64,000 bases of DNA from Phyllostachys edulis (lineage: Eukaryota > Streptophyta > Magnoliopsida > Poales > Poaceae): NCBI GenBank assembly GCA_036346405.1, contig CM070546.1, positions 107,886,826 to 107,950,825 on the forward strand. The letters are read 5' to 3'. Shown here one piece after another: positions 1 to 10,365 of this stretch. How positions within the stretch are numbered: the stretch's first letter is position 1; each line of letters begins with the position of its first letter. The position numbers and the translations under genes are program-made. The notes beneath the pieces were generated by a model. It was given only the letters and a program-made list of their open reading frames with translations. It had not been told where the DNA came from and did not search any database.

Positions 1-534
1 AAATTTCCTACGTTATTTCTTGTATACCCTAGGGAACATTTTTATATAAACATTATTTTCCTATTGCTAATTCAGAATTCATCGCCTACTGTTTAGCACG
101 AACACTATGGGTACTGAATTTATTGTTTTTTTTTCTAAATATACATACATTATTCAAATACTTATTTATATTCAAAGATGCTAAATTCACATTATCACTC
201 AAAACAAAGTTTATTCAAGAGATAAATATAACAATATCATGTATTTCTAATAGACTATCAAGTACCATTTGAGGCACATTTGCACCAACATATACAAATG
301 TAAACATCACACTACCAAAAAGTCCAAAAAAAACAACACCCACGCTTGCACCACAAGTGCACGACACACATGCATACTGAAGTACAAATGATCAGCAAGG
401 TTTCAGACATCAAAATACAACCCTTACATGTTAGTCATTCCATAAAAGAAGGCAACATGCACTACTTTCAACAAAAATATGCTTCCACATGTAATTAGAC
501 CATGGCTAACATTAAAATAGTGCAAGATCATCAT

Positions 535-1325
535 CCAGCGGAGAAGAGTAGTTCCTATCAGCACTGACAGATGCGTTAACATAACCTCCAAACATTCCTC
601 GAGCAATCATATTCAATGTATCATCCGGGTTCTCTACTCCAACTGCTGAACCGCTGGTATGAGGTCATACAACAAAAAATAGTTCGAAGATTAGTAAAAA
701 AAATATAGACTGGGAGCATATTAAGGTGTGTGCAACCAGTATTGGCATATCCAGAATATATACATGCAAAGAACATCTACAAACATGCAAAGAAACTCTT
801 ATAAAGTAGGCATCACGTAAGCTTTGATCACATGGATATCCAGTGTACCAAGAGGCCAGCGGCTCTTGGATACTTGAATTAGAAGCCTTTTCCATTTTAC
901 TTTGGAAACTTGAAACTTGACAGCATGCATATAACTGTAAGCAGAATATATCAAAGAGACATTATTAAAAGACAAACAAGTAAACAAGTGTTGGGACACT
1001 GAAACATATGGGATGAACTGGACTGACCTAAGTTTTGCTAGCGGGTTTGCCACTGTCATCCTTAAACAGTTTCATAGTTGCTTTCGAGCCGGCCGAAGAA
1101 GGTGTACGCCTGTCATCTAAAAAAAGTTAAGAGACACGTATGTGATGGTATGTATGGGTAAACACACTGTATAAGAGAGTTCTGTTTCTTATTGTATCTG
1201 TTAATGAGGTAAATTTTAGATTGAAGGCGTACCTTTTAAAGCCTAGCTGCGGGGGAACATCATCAATATCTGGAGGAGTACTGTCTTCAGCTGGAACTAA
1301 TTTTTTCGCTGTCTGTAAGGGACTC
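535..1325 (-). pseudogene. Other exon-like captured fragments, source gene not recognised
   Basis: Four short open stretches on the minus strand have exon-like borders: about 1232-1325 (contains DSTPPDIDDVPPQLGFK, donor AAAAG/GTACGC), about 1033-1112 (contains KATMKLFKDDSGKPASK), about 840-905 (contains MEKASNSSIQEPLASW) and about 535-660 (contains MIARGMFGGYVNASVSADRN and ends in a stop). The first two do not join in frame with the visible splice sites, so at least one frame is broken. I do not recognise the parent gene or genes. Their order downstream of the Exo70-like exon on the same strand suggests one chimeric transcript of captured pieces. Confidence 0.4.
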
Positions 1326-1377
1326 GACTGCATCATTATGAAAGGAAATGCATGTCATTAGTAGACGTTGAGGTTGT

Positions 1378-1560
1378 ATGAAAGCATCTAGGCCTCTAAA
1401 AATTGTTTTTGGTAATTAATGATAATATGTGAATATGGGATTAACGTGTTTATTGATTATTTACAAAGTTAAGTCTCATTAGTGGTTTTGATGATGTAGA
1501 GATGCATGCTAATGGATTCAATGAAGATCTACATGGCTCAATACAAGGTACAAGACATAG
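1378..1560 (+). repeat. LTR fragment related to the Copia element at 41-51 kb
   Basis: Starting TGAAAGCATCTAGGCCTC, about 180 bp aligns with the start of the LTRs at 41252 and 49258, including shared blocks around ATTGTTTTTGGTAATTAATG and GGGATTAAC, but is clearly more diverged. It sits between the Exo70-like exon and the next captured fragment, so it post-dates or travelled with the capture. The right end and a target duplication could not be fixed. Confidence 0.6.
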
Positions 1561-1747
1561 GTAATTATAAGATAGTTATTGTCCAGGTCGTTGTAACGAG
1601 TCTGATTAATAAGTTAAACATTTGTTAGATTCTTCCAAGCATTTGGCCATGCAATTAGTTTGTGAATTGTGCACAAGCTAGGTCTGCAAGTCGAAGCTTA
1701 AGTAAAACATTTGGCTAGCAGGCCTCAATAAATAACCTCGAGAATAC

Positions 1748-1960
1748 CTTAGATTGAAGTAGACGCATTACTTCATACATGTCTAGCAATACGAACAGTA
1801 CTTCCAGAGACCTTTTGCTTTTATCAACAGCATCTCGAAAGTTGAGAAAAGTCACAGCACTATTTGTTGGCAATTCAGCAAAACATTGGTCCTTGTTAAA
1901 GTTCACACCATCAAAAATCTGATCGCATATTTTTCTTTGTCCTGCTAGTAGTAGTTTCAT
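1748..1960 (-). pseudogene. Exo70-like exon fragment (exocyst subunit), captured
   Basis: A 213 bp open stretch (71 codons) is bounded by a plausible acceptor (AG at 1961-1962) and donor (GT at 1946-1947 region, exon ending AAG). The peptide contains ICDQIFDG, DQCFAEL and LFVLLDMYEVM, which match the conserved middle part of plant EXO70 proteins; these tether secretory vesicles at the plasma membrane as part of the exocyst. Only this one exon of a normally about 600-residue protein is present. It lies inside the CACTA-type element and has no recognisable EXO70 exons beside it, so it is most likely transduplicated host sequence rather than a functioning gene. Confidence 0.7.
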
Positions 1961-2399
1961 CTGTTTGAAAAGCATAATATGTTAACATGATTCTTAAGCC
2001 TTAACTGAACATACACAGCATAGGCTTATTTTCAGAAGGATCCTCACCACAATTCGCATAAAGTGGATCTAGTCTCCAATTTTAGCCTCCAAAGCCCCCC
2101 ATTACATCTTTTGCACATTATCTTTACTAAGCTTTCCTACTCCGGGCTTCCGAAGGCTCATTTGTAGTGCCGAACCATGGGAATCGTTGAAGAAAGAGGA
2201 CAAATTGAGGTTGATTTGTGCACAATTATGGTGTTAAATAACTCAGGATAGATGTAAACAGAAATTGATAACGAAAGTACAAAAACTTGCCATAGATGTG
2301 GAACCATAATCCAAAACCTACCTGTAGATTCTATAGCATGACTGTTGATTTCCAGCCTGAACCAAACCGCTGAGCTATGTCATTCATGAGTGGCAATGT

Positions 2400-2830
2400 T
2401 CTTGGAGGAATTAGTGTTGGGTCCTGTATATAGCGGAGGCGGCAGCGACTTCAAGGAGGATGAAAAGGAGGAGGAGGGGCAAGCGACTCGAGGGAGGAGG
2501 AGGGCACCGAGAGTGAGGAGCAGCGGCGGGAGGGGCGGCTTGGATAAGGAGAATAAGGTGGAGGGATCTACTGGGGGTGGCGTCGGGGGAGCAATTGCCG
2601 CGTTGGGGCTGACGGCGACGGCTCAGGGGAGGAGGAGAAGAAGGGGATCGGGGCGGCGACGGCGGCGACGACTTCAAGGAGGACGAAGAGGAGGAGGGGC
2701 AAGCGGCTCGGGGGAGCAGGAAGGGCAAGCAGCTCGGTGGTGGAGGGGAGGGGGCGGCACCGCGGGCAAGGCGGTGTTGCGTGGGTGGCGGCTGCTACGG
2801 GCGAAGCCGCGAAGGGTAATTTGGGTAGGG
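2400..2830. other. GC-rich, low-complexity block inside the CACTA element
   Basis: The tract is strongly purine-rich on the plus strand (GGAGGAGGAG, GGCGGCGACG), giving open frames on both strands rich in Gly/Arg or Pro/Ser/Ala. Read on the minus strand it resembles the CT-rich 5' leader of a grass gene and lies upstream of the captured exons, so it may be a captured 5' UTR or promoter-proximal exon. Between 2840 and 3050, A-rich repeats with GCACGCCGATGAATAAA occur in tandem. Confidence 0.4.
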
Positions 2831-3280
2831 CAAGTGAACGAGGCAAGTAAGTGCCAAATAAAAATTGGTGTGGTGCTGAAAAAAAAATAGCACGCCGATG
2901 AATAAAGATGGCACGCCGATGAATAAAAAAAAGAGTAGTGCTCAGCGAAAAAAATTGGCATCTAAAAAAATAGCGCCCAAAAAGAAAAAAATGGCACATA
3001 AAAAACAGCATGTAGCAAAAAAAAATGAGGCAAAAATAAAAAATGCATTTCCTACGGTTTTGTCCATCCGAGCAGAGAAAGTTGCCACCATGGCGCTAAC
3101 ATGACATAGTCTATTTCTCTCTCCATTGTCTTTCCCAAGTAATTTATATAAACAGTAGGAAACGATTTCGTTCCCTGTGTTTTTTTACCTCATCCTAGGG
3201 ACAGATACTTTCCTTTGGATTATAATTCCACTACTAGGGAACGTTTTAAACTGTAGGGAAAACGGGGATTTCTAGTAGTG

Positions 3281-3669
3281 AGTTGTTATTTTCTCTGGAG
3301 AAGATCTGAAACATGTCTAAAAAATCACTATCTCTTTTTACGTGATCTTAAGAACCGTATCTCCGATATTTAACTCACAAATATCGATAGTAATTCAACG
3401 ACAAGAGGTAGGGCTTATTAACAAGCTTGAGGCTAACGAGCAAAGAAGTTAGATCTTACCCAACCATAGCGCCACTACACTTAATAGTACTATAGCAGAT
3501 GCTGTTCCATGGTGTTTTTTCTATTTTGTTTATCATAAGACAGCGGTATAATATAAGATTGCAATTCTCATCAGAGATCCAACGGAAGCTGAAAAGACAA
3601 CAAATACTAGAACAAATCAATGTATCATTTTATTGTTATTAAATCAAAACAAAATGTTGCTGTGGAGTA
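3281..3669. other. Intergenic, nothing recognised
   Basis: This is AT-rich sequence between the CACTA terminus and a MITE. No coding potential, repeat or RNA gene was seen. Confidence 0.5.
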
Positions 3670-3672
3670 TTA

Positions 3673-4018
3673 GACCATCTCCAATATTGTGTTTTAGCCG
3701 ATTCAAATGAGGAGAGAGAAGGCATTGAATCGATTCAATACATTGGAGGGGTCGATTCCAACAAAAATATGCATGGAACCGAACTCTACTTAGGAATCGA
3801 TTCAAAGCATTAAACAACTCATATGAGCATTAAATAACTACATAGAAGATAGTGAGCTTGAGAGAGGATATTATTATTTTGTGGTTTTTTAATGTAATGT
3901 GGGTCCTGGTTATTAATAGGAATCGATTCAATACATTGGAGAAAAACAAGCTCAGTTCCTAGAATGCTTACGTGGTATGACTTTGAATCGACGTCGGTTC
4001 AATACACTAAAGATGCTC
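3673..4018. mobile_element. Tourist-like MITE (PIF/Harbinger type)
   Basis: The 346 bp element is flanked by TTA on both sides (3670-3672 and 4019-4021). Its termini GACCATCTCCAAT and, in reverse complement, GAGCATCTTTA resemble the GAGCATCTCCAA termini common in grass Tourist-like MITEs. Several copies of the motif GAATCGATTCAATACATTGGAG occur inside, in direct and inverted form. There is no coding capacity. Confidence 0.75.
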
Positions 4019-4279
4019 TTAGCACACGTAAAGCTTCCAATTTTCGAGGTCAGATGGAACATGAGAGAAATGCCGGCACGAAGGGCGAGGATTTTTTGAA
4101 AATAATATATTTTTAAATATAATTATATAAATAGATAGACGATTAAAAAAATTATAAAAATACATCATATCACCCTTTCAAATGGGGATATGACCCTATT
4201 GCTAATTTAAATGATAACACAAATCGTGTCTGTCGAGTCACACTCAGCAACTATGTCGCTAATTTAAATGATGACATAA

Positions 4280-4715
4280 ACCTTGTGAGATTTTTTATTT
4301 TTTTAATCTATTTTTAAAAAATATTCTAAAGATAACATCTCCCTAACTTTATTATCAATTCTGATCTCTTTGGTCACGCTATGACCCGTGGCGTGATCAA
4401 ACTGTGTTGTCACGCCACCAACCACGACGTGGCCAAACCTGCCATGATAGCCCTCCGAGCCAACACGTGTCTGTTTTTGAGCTAAGTCATGTCACACCAA
4501 AAGGAATGACGTGACACCACTTGTTTTCCACGCCGTGATCCGTAGCGTGACAAAATGCTTTTTGCCACGCCACGTGTTGTGTGGACAAAATGCTTTTGCC
4601 ACGCCACGTGTTGTGGCGTGCCCAAAAGGGTCGGAATTGGAAATAAAGTTATAGAGATGTTATATTTAAAATATTTTTTAAAAATAGCTTAAATAAAAAA
4701 AATCAAACCTTGTCT
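4280..4715. repeat. Palindrome (fold-back) in the left arm of the outer MULE
   Basis: The sequence around 4331 (AACATCTCCCTAACTTTATT) recurs inverted near 4672, and the match extends outward through the A/T-rich flanks. The centre is filled with repeats of GTCACGCCAC or TGGCGTGAC. It could fold into a long hairpin and is probably a MITE-like unit or part of the family's arm structure. Confidence 0.65.
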
Positions 4716-5589
4716 GTCAAGTCGCACTCAGCAATTATGTCGCTAATTTAAACGGTGATAGAGACCTTGCCTGTCGCACTATGTAACAATGTCGCTCATT
4801 TAAATGGTGATAAATTTAAATGGCGACAGAAAACTCAGCAACTAGGTATGGCTTAGGATAGGAGTGGAAAAAAACTCGTTAGTGGACTCGTTGGCTCGGT
4901 TGAAAATTGCTCCAATTATACTTGTTAATTGGTTAAACATTAAAATGAGTCGATTTCAAATAAAATTGAATTTCGCTCTAGCTTTGACTCGACTCGTTAG
5001 CTCGGTTCTAAAAATACTTGTAAACTATAAATAAAATAATACTAAATTAAACTATATCAATTTTGAGAAAAACACGATAAAACGAGTATCTCGCTCGATA
5101 TATGCCCTATCTTCGAGTTAATGATTGTATTGAGCACGTGCATGTGTGCTAGTAGGTACTGTGTAGCTAGCTAGCTGCCTCTGTCACACGAGAAAGAGAG
5201 AATCTTTCAGCTAGCCCCTGACCACATGCGTGGCTAGTGGTTCACGTGGGTACACGGTACTTATGCACGAGGCATGAAGGCGTCCTGCAGCAGCAGGAGC
5301 TCACGTGATGATGCAGAAGATAGAAGAATTTTTTATTTAAATAATTTATTTTTTATTCTAAATTACAAATATATTCCACCGACTTTTTTTTTACGGAAAT
5401 ATTCCATTGCCGCCCAATCGTTGGCGATCGAGTTTATCGCCCAACGGTTGGGCGATCAGCAATGACGCCTAAACCGTTGGGCTTTAAATATGCATGCAGA
5501 GCCGAACTGATGGGGCAATAATGATCGCCGAACCGTTGGCGATGGACTGTCGCCGCCTAATGTTTAGGCGACAGATGTTCGCCGCCAAC

Positions 5590-5775
5590 GGTGCGGCGAC
5601 TGGATTGCTTATATAAGCGACATGGTCCCCTGGCCGATTCCTTTTCCTCCGCCTCAACAAAGGCACTCGCTCGTGAAGGAGAAGAGAGGGAGAGAAGAGA
5701 AAAAAAGAGAGGAAGAGGAGAGGAAAAAAGAGAAGGAGAGGTGAGAAGGGGAGTTTCACTGCGAGGTAAGTTGGT
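5590..5775 (+). promoter_or_regulatory. TATA-box promoter and CT/GA-rich leader near the left end of the inner MULE
   Basis: A TATA motif (TTATATAAG, around 5609-5617) lies about 280 bp inside the left terminus. It is followed by a purine-rich leader with GAGAGGGAGAGAAG runs and a strong donor-like GCGAG/GTAAGT at about 5764. This resembles a grass promoter plus a short first exon. No reading frame could be connected to it with certainty. Confidence 0.5.
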
Positions 5776-5830
5776 TTTATTTTGTAATGCATTCTTTTAG
5801 TAGGTAAATAATTTAGTTAGATCAAATAAT

Positions 5831-6165
5831 AGTGTAGTTTTTGGATAGGTAAATAGTTTATTTAGCTAAATGAGTAGTACAGTAGCACCCGTAGGAAATT
5901 GTAGTTAGAGAAAAAAAATAGAAAATCGAAATGTTATTGATCTGTATGTAAGTAGTAGCCATAAAAACTCTAGTTAGAGGAAAAATAGTTTATTTTGTAG
6001 TGTAATTTTTTCGGTAGGTAAATAGTTTATGTAGCTAAATGAGTAGTATAGTAGCACCAGTAGGAAATTGTAGTTAGAGAAAAATATTAGAAAATCGAAA
6101 TGTTGTTGATTTGTATGTAAGTAGTAGCGATAAAAACTTTAGTTATAGGAAAAATAGTGCGTGAG
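5831..6165 (+). repeat. Two-copy tandem repeat, period about 169 bp
   Basis: Copies starting AGTGTAGTTTTT (5831) and AGTGTAATTTTT (6000) share the blocks GGTAAATAGTTTA, AGCTAAATGAGTAGTA and AGGAAATTGTAGTTAGAG. The repeat lies in what would be an intron downstream of the 5764 donor site. Confidence 0.75.
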
Positions 6166-6901
6166 GGAGTAATATTAATCTTTGTTTGTGAGATGTATTG
6201 TAGTAGTGTCAGTATATGCGTGGCCGACTATTATTGGGTGAATAATGCGTGACCGAGCGCATAAGGAGGATGAATTATTTGTATAAACCAATTAGTACAA
6301 GTAAATTAGTATGAACTAAGCGACTTACGTAATTGGTAGAAGACCGGAATGCCACTTGGAGCATTTGGATTGCAAGTTAAGCGTCCTAATCGGTATTTAG
6401 GTTGAATATGAATATCGTACTACACGTTCATTGTGGCCTCTGTTTTAGGGAATGAATAGACGTCTTGATTATCTTTGTCGTGTAGTTATCGACGATAGAC
6501 GAAGAGCCTTACAAATGTAAATTGCAATGTAGCAAGATACTTGCATGTCGTGCGTTCTTGGTGACTAATTGCAATGTTCAAATATTTGCGACCATCTGAG
6601 AAGTCATGCTGTACCCACTACATTGAAAGCGCATTATGGTGTTGGCACCGTTAGTGAAGGTCCGTGGGGTGTTGACTTGAGTAGTTTTGACAAGCCACTC
6701 TGGTACACTTAACGGCGAGAATGCACGAATCGAAGATGTGAAGCATTGGTCGACCATGACTTCTCTTTGAACCACGAGTTGTCTGGCGTGGACATACAAG
6801 GGCTTTGGAGCCGGTCTCCCACGAACATCGGTGGGAGTTGAGAAGACTGAAGCGCACGGCAGTGTGGAAGGGCTTTATAGAAGGATGTCGGCGCCGTGGA
6901 T

Positions 6902-6951
6902 ATGAGTGTGTGATACTTGTGCAACCATGCCCAAAAGTATCACACACTCAT
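6902..6951. promoter_or_regulatory. 17 bp perfect inverted repeat just upstream of a TATA box
   Basis: ATGAGTGTGTGATACTT (6902-6918) is exactly repeated in inverse orientation at 6935-6951 with a 16 bp spacer. It ends about 15 bp before the TATA motif of the GRF-finger-like gene. It may be a dimeric protein binding site or a hairpin. Confidence 0.6.
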
Positions 6952-6964
6952 GCCAACCATGGGG

Positions 6965-6973
6965 CTTATAAAT
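6965..6973 (+). promoter_or_regulatory. TATA box of the GRF-finger-like gene
   Basis: TTATAAATG lies about 60 bp upstream of the ATG at 7027, with a CA-rich stretch (ACACAACACTACACAACACA) between them, a normal plant promoter layout. Confidence 0.5.
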
Positions 6974-7026
6974 GGGGCTTGAACCAAACCCAACTCTACA
7001 CAACACTACACAACACATACCCAGCT

Positions 7027-8095
7027 ATGGACTCTTCGAGACACTTCTACGCGAGGATGTTCCAGAAGCAAAACTGGCTTAAGCAGAAGAGGAAACAATT
7101 GCAATACCCAGATTTTTCAATGAAAGATGCTCCAGTACCACCACGTTTTCCGATCCCGCAAAGTGTGTGTGTGGCGAACCAAGCAGAGATCATTGATCCA
7201 CACACCCGCACACCGCGGCGGGCGCACTACCGTCGCGGCACTATATCGTAAGCGTTTCTTTCGCCAGATCGATTTTCCTCTCACAACGTTGAATTCTTTA
7301 AATTTTAACTTCATCCCCACGTAATGGCAGCCCGAGATGCGCCGCCACTTCTTCCGATGGATCGACGGCGGAGATGTACGACGAGCATTCATCCAGCCAG
7401 GTACATCTTTGAACTACTCGGTGCGGGCCGAGAACTTCGTGCGGTGGAAACCTTACGTACCGGACCCTGTTGACGAGGCACCGAAGGAGCCCAGTACTCG
7501 CCCAGGCGTAATCCATATGGACGACGTGAGTTATGAAGAATTTACGTCCTTATTACGTAAGGTTTCCCGGTACGGTGTACTTACATCCATCATACAATCG
7601 CAGGACATTGACGACTTCGACATACCAGCCCGACGTGGACAGTCCCGCGACAAAGGCAAGGGAAAGGCTCAGGCGGTTGACCCCGGCCGCCACAGCGTAT
7701 CCGGTCGCCCGGCCGTAATCCGTATGGACGACGTGAGTTATGAACAATTTACATCCTTCTTACGATTTTCACTACACGGTGCCCTTACATGATGAAATCG
7801 CAGGACATGGACGACTTCGATATACCAGCCCGACGTGGACAGTCCCGTGACAAGGGCAAGGGAAAGGCTCATGCGGTGAGCCCGCCGCCACAACAGATCC
7901 GATCGCCCGGCAGAATCCGTATCCACGACGTTAGTTATTAAGAAGTTAAATCCTTCTTACGTTACGATTCTCATTATACGGTGCACTTACATCATCGAAC
8001 CGCAGGATATGGACGACTTCGACATACCAGCCCGACGTGGACAGTCCCGCGACAAGGGGAAGGGGAAGGCCGGCGAGAGTTCAACGCCGAGCTAG
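7027..8095 (+). pseudogene. GRF-type zinc-finger-like MULE protein with repeated exons (copy A, frameshifted)
   Basis: The start at 7027 (MDSSRHFYARMF) is chosen because it aligns with the start of copy B (MSDSTANFYAKTL at 15808). Exon 1 (7027-7247) contains DFSMKDAPVP followed by what should be a CxC...YxxC finger. Compared with copy B, an apparent extra base shifts the frame at the CxC, so the finger is broken. Exon 2 (7331-7525) is followed by three related phase-0 exons, 7604-7732, 7804-7929 and 8006-8095, each beginning (D)I/MDDFDIPARRGQSRDKGKGKA. These are separated by similar introns that start GTGAGTTATG or a weaker GTTAGT form. The tail is basic and low-complexity. The function is unknown; the finger type is known from nucleic-acid-binding proteins. 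It is the only recognisable gene of the inner MULE. Confidence 0.6.
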
Positions 8096-8099
8096 CAAG

Positions 8100-9040
8100 G
8101 AAGGAAAATGGCCCGGTCCACGCAGTAGGTTAGGTCATTACGTAGTACTCCCCAGTCCTACCCCCCATGTTTTTTTACTATCCCCTAAAGGCATGTATAC
8201 TTACATGGTCCGGATGCTTCTGTCACAATGTACCGTAGTAGTAGCGAGTTTGACTAAAGCAATTAGCCGAACCATCATGCCATGTGACTACGTGTCACGT
8301 GCTTCTGTACGCGGACTCTAATGTAGTTCTGGTTCTGTGTCTCCACTAAGCCATCAAAGCAAGACTATATTGCAAGTATGCCTCTTCTAGTGCAATCCCA
8401 GAAAGAACCATTCGCACCGACATTGAATCCTCCATGTTTTAAAGCATCTTCATAATCACAACGAGCGTTCTCAGCCCCTTCACTCATATTCTGTATTAGG
8501 TCCATAAAGTACGACCTTCCCGCATCGAGGAGAGACTCCTTCCTCACGGTAATATCACTTACCTTTCTACTTACAACTCATTCTTGTCTCAATCGTCCTC
8601 ACAAAATTCAACGAGAAAATTAGCGCACTACAACAATATACAACGATCAAAAAATGTTATTGCGACTCGACAAATTTCATACCTATCATATTCTACTGAA
8701 AATAACAAAGCAGACCAACTAACGGCGTCACAACACTATTATTTTCAAAATAAATATCATGACACAATCAGATTTGCTAAATTTAGTTCACCTAGAAAAT
8801 GTAATATTCATTACAACTCAATTAAACAATATTTAAAAACAACAAAACAATCTGCAGTTCTGTCGCCGAACCATTGGGCGATTGGAACCGATCGCTTCAA
8901 TGACAGACCCGATCGCTCAATGGTTCGGCGACAGAACTCGCCGCCAATGACAGATGCAATCGCCAACGAGATTGATCGTGCCAGGCAGACAGATCTGTCG
9001 CCCAATGGTTCGGGCGACAAACGATCGCCAATGACAGATC
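8100..9040. other. Right part of the inner MULE, no gene recognised
   Basis: The region after the GRF-finger-like gene has short open frames but no family match. Its right third (8860-9040) is the subterminal cluster of GTCGCC/GGCGAC and TTGGGCGA motifs. Confidence 0.45.
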
Positions 9041-9234
9041 CGATGCCCAACGATTGGGCGACGATGAGAATATTTCCGTAAAAAAAAAAAGTCGGTGGAA
9101 TATATTTGTAATTTAGAATAAAAAATAGATTATTTAAATAAAAAATTCAAGATAGAAAGATATTGTACTGTCGCTAATTGAAAGACCGAGAAGAGCCTAT
9201 GGCTAATTAAATTGGTGATTGTCGCTATGTCACT

Positions 9235-9605
9235 TTGGAACTTTTTTTAATTAATCTTTTTTTGAATTTTATTTTAAACTTAACCATCGGCGCACTTTAT
9301 TTCTAATTCTGACCCATTTGATCACGTCATGACAAAACAACACTATCACGCGCTAGGATAAACCCCCAAAATAGCATTTTTTTTGTCACGTCACTGGTTG
9401 TGGCGTGACCAAATAACACTATCACGCCACTTCCAGTGGCGTGACAAGAGTTTGACCAGAAATAGGCTGACGTGACAATGTTGTTTTGTCACGCCACAGG
9501 TGGTGGCGTGACCAAAGGAGTCAGAATTGGAAATAAAGTACGCCGAGGGTTAACTTTAAAATAAAATTCAAAAAAAAGTTAATTAATATAAAAAAAATCG
9601 TCACT
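9235..9605. repeat. Palindrome (fold-back) in the right arm of the outer MULE
   Basis: The stretch near 9281 (AACCATCGGCGCACTTTATT) recurs inverted near 9553, with GTCACGCCAC-type repeats between. It is a diverged relative of the left-arm palindrome, placed roughly symmetrically in the other arm. Confidence 0.65.
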
Positions 9606-9779
9606 TTGCCTCCTATTTCATGGACGGCAAGGTCATATCGCTAATCGAAATGGTAACATGATTTTATCGTCAATCTAATTAGCAACACATGTCTAGTTTT
9701 TATAATTTTTTAATCAGTTATTTATTTTTATAATTCTATTTTAAAAATATATTATTTTTAGAATAAATCGAAGGCCGAG

Positions 9780-10321
9780 TAGGAAGCAGCAGGAGTATAT
9801 GTCATAAAGAAGAGTCACGTTGTCGGTTGACGATACGAGTAACAGAGGACAAGGGTAGTTTGGGAAATTCGCACAATAGGGCAAGAGGACGATGTGGGCA
9901 CCACACTGTCCCAACCATACTTATCAATTCCATTCCGATACTGACCGGAATCATTGGAACATGACATATCGGCACCCAAACCAGCATATCATAGCCTGAA
10001 TCCCGTACCAGCCTTAATAAGTCAATACCGGCCATTCCAACCCATTACGGTCCATTTCGGCCATTTTGCCATTCCGTTATTCCGGTATCAGTCAAAAAAT
10101 TAAAATTGAAGTGACCACTTCTTAGAATCAGCTCGGAAGGCCGAGTCCGATACTACTTCTTCGGTAAGTGAAATTATGTTAGACTAGTATGCTAGACTAT
10201 GGTAAAATATATGAAATTATGAACTCATGTTGTATTATTTAACTACGTACAACATTTGTATTTATAAAGTAATTAAACTATGTGTCATTTTTATTCTATA
10301 ATTATATACATATAATTACAT

Positions 10322-10365
<44 letters not shown>

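Larger units (their letters stand above)
1..3280 (-). mobile_element. CACTA-type DNA transposon, one end, with captured gene fragments
   Basis: The right boundary reads, on the minus strand, CACTACTAGAAATCCCCG from position 3280, a classic grass CACTA terminus. The motif CCCTAGGGAAC near position 30 and related forms (actagggaac, tcctaggga) near 3190-3245 look like subterminal repeats, so the other end is probably close to the left window edge. Between them are exon-like pieces on the minus strand with splice-like borders and a GC-rich tract. No CACTA transposase is visible, so this looks like a non-autonomous, gene-capturing member. A 3 bp target duplication cannot be checked because the left end is missing. 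Confidence 0.65.
5326..9148 (+). mobile_element. Inner Mutator-like element carrying a GRF-finger-like gene
   Basis: Nearly identical inverted repeats of about 100 bp start GAATTTTTTATTTAAATAA at 5326 and at 9148 on the minus strand. They are bounded by a perfect 9 bp target duplication AAGATAGAA (5317-5325 and 9149-9157), which is diagnostic for Mutator-like elements. Subterminal zones (about 5410-5600 and 8860-9070) are packed with short direct and inverted copies of GTCGCC, TTGGGCGA and GATCGCCAA. The element has no MURA transposase; its only recognisable gene is the GRF-finger-like one at 7027-8095, so it probably depends on a transposase supplied in trans. Confidence 0.85.
4090..9769. 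mobile_element. Outer Mutator-like element (non-autonomous), host of a nested MULE
   Basis: Terminal inverted repeats of about 65 bp begin GATTTTTTGAAAATAATATA at 4090 and, on the other strand from 9769, GATTTATTCTAAAAATAATA. The flanks are a 10 bp near-identical duplication, GAAGGGCGAG (4080-4089) and GAAGGCCGAG (9770-9779), within the Mutator range. Without the inner MULE (5326-9148 plus one 9 bp duplication) it would be about 1.85 kb. No transposase is encoded. Each arm carries its own long palindrome. Confidence 0.7.

Noticed and set aside
2390..2890. 166-codon Gly/Arg-rich frame
   Set aside because: It comes from purine-rich low-complexity DNA in the CACTA element. No domain is visible and the overlapping opposite-strand frames are also open.
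6805..7026. Upstream start for the GRF-finger-like gene at 6805
   Set aside because: The extra 74 codons are absent from copy B, span the inverted repeat and TATA box, and have no family similarity. The ATG at 7027 aligns with copy B.
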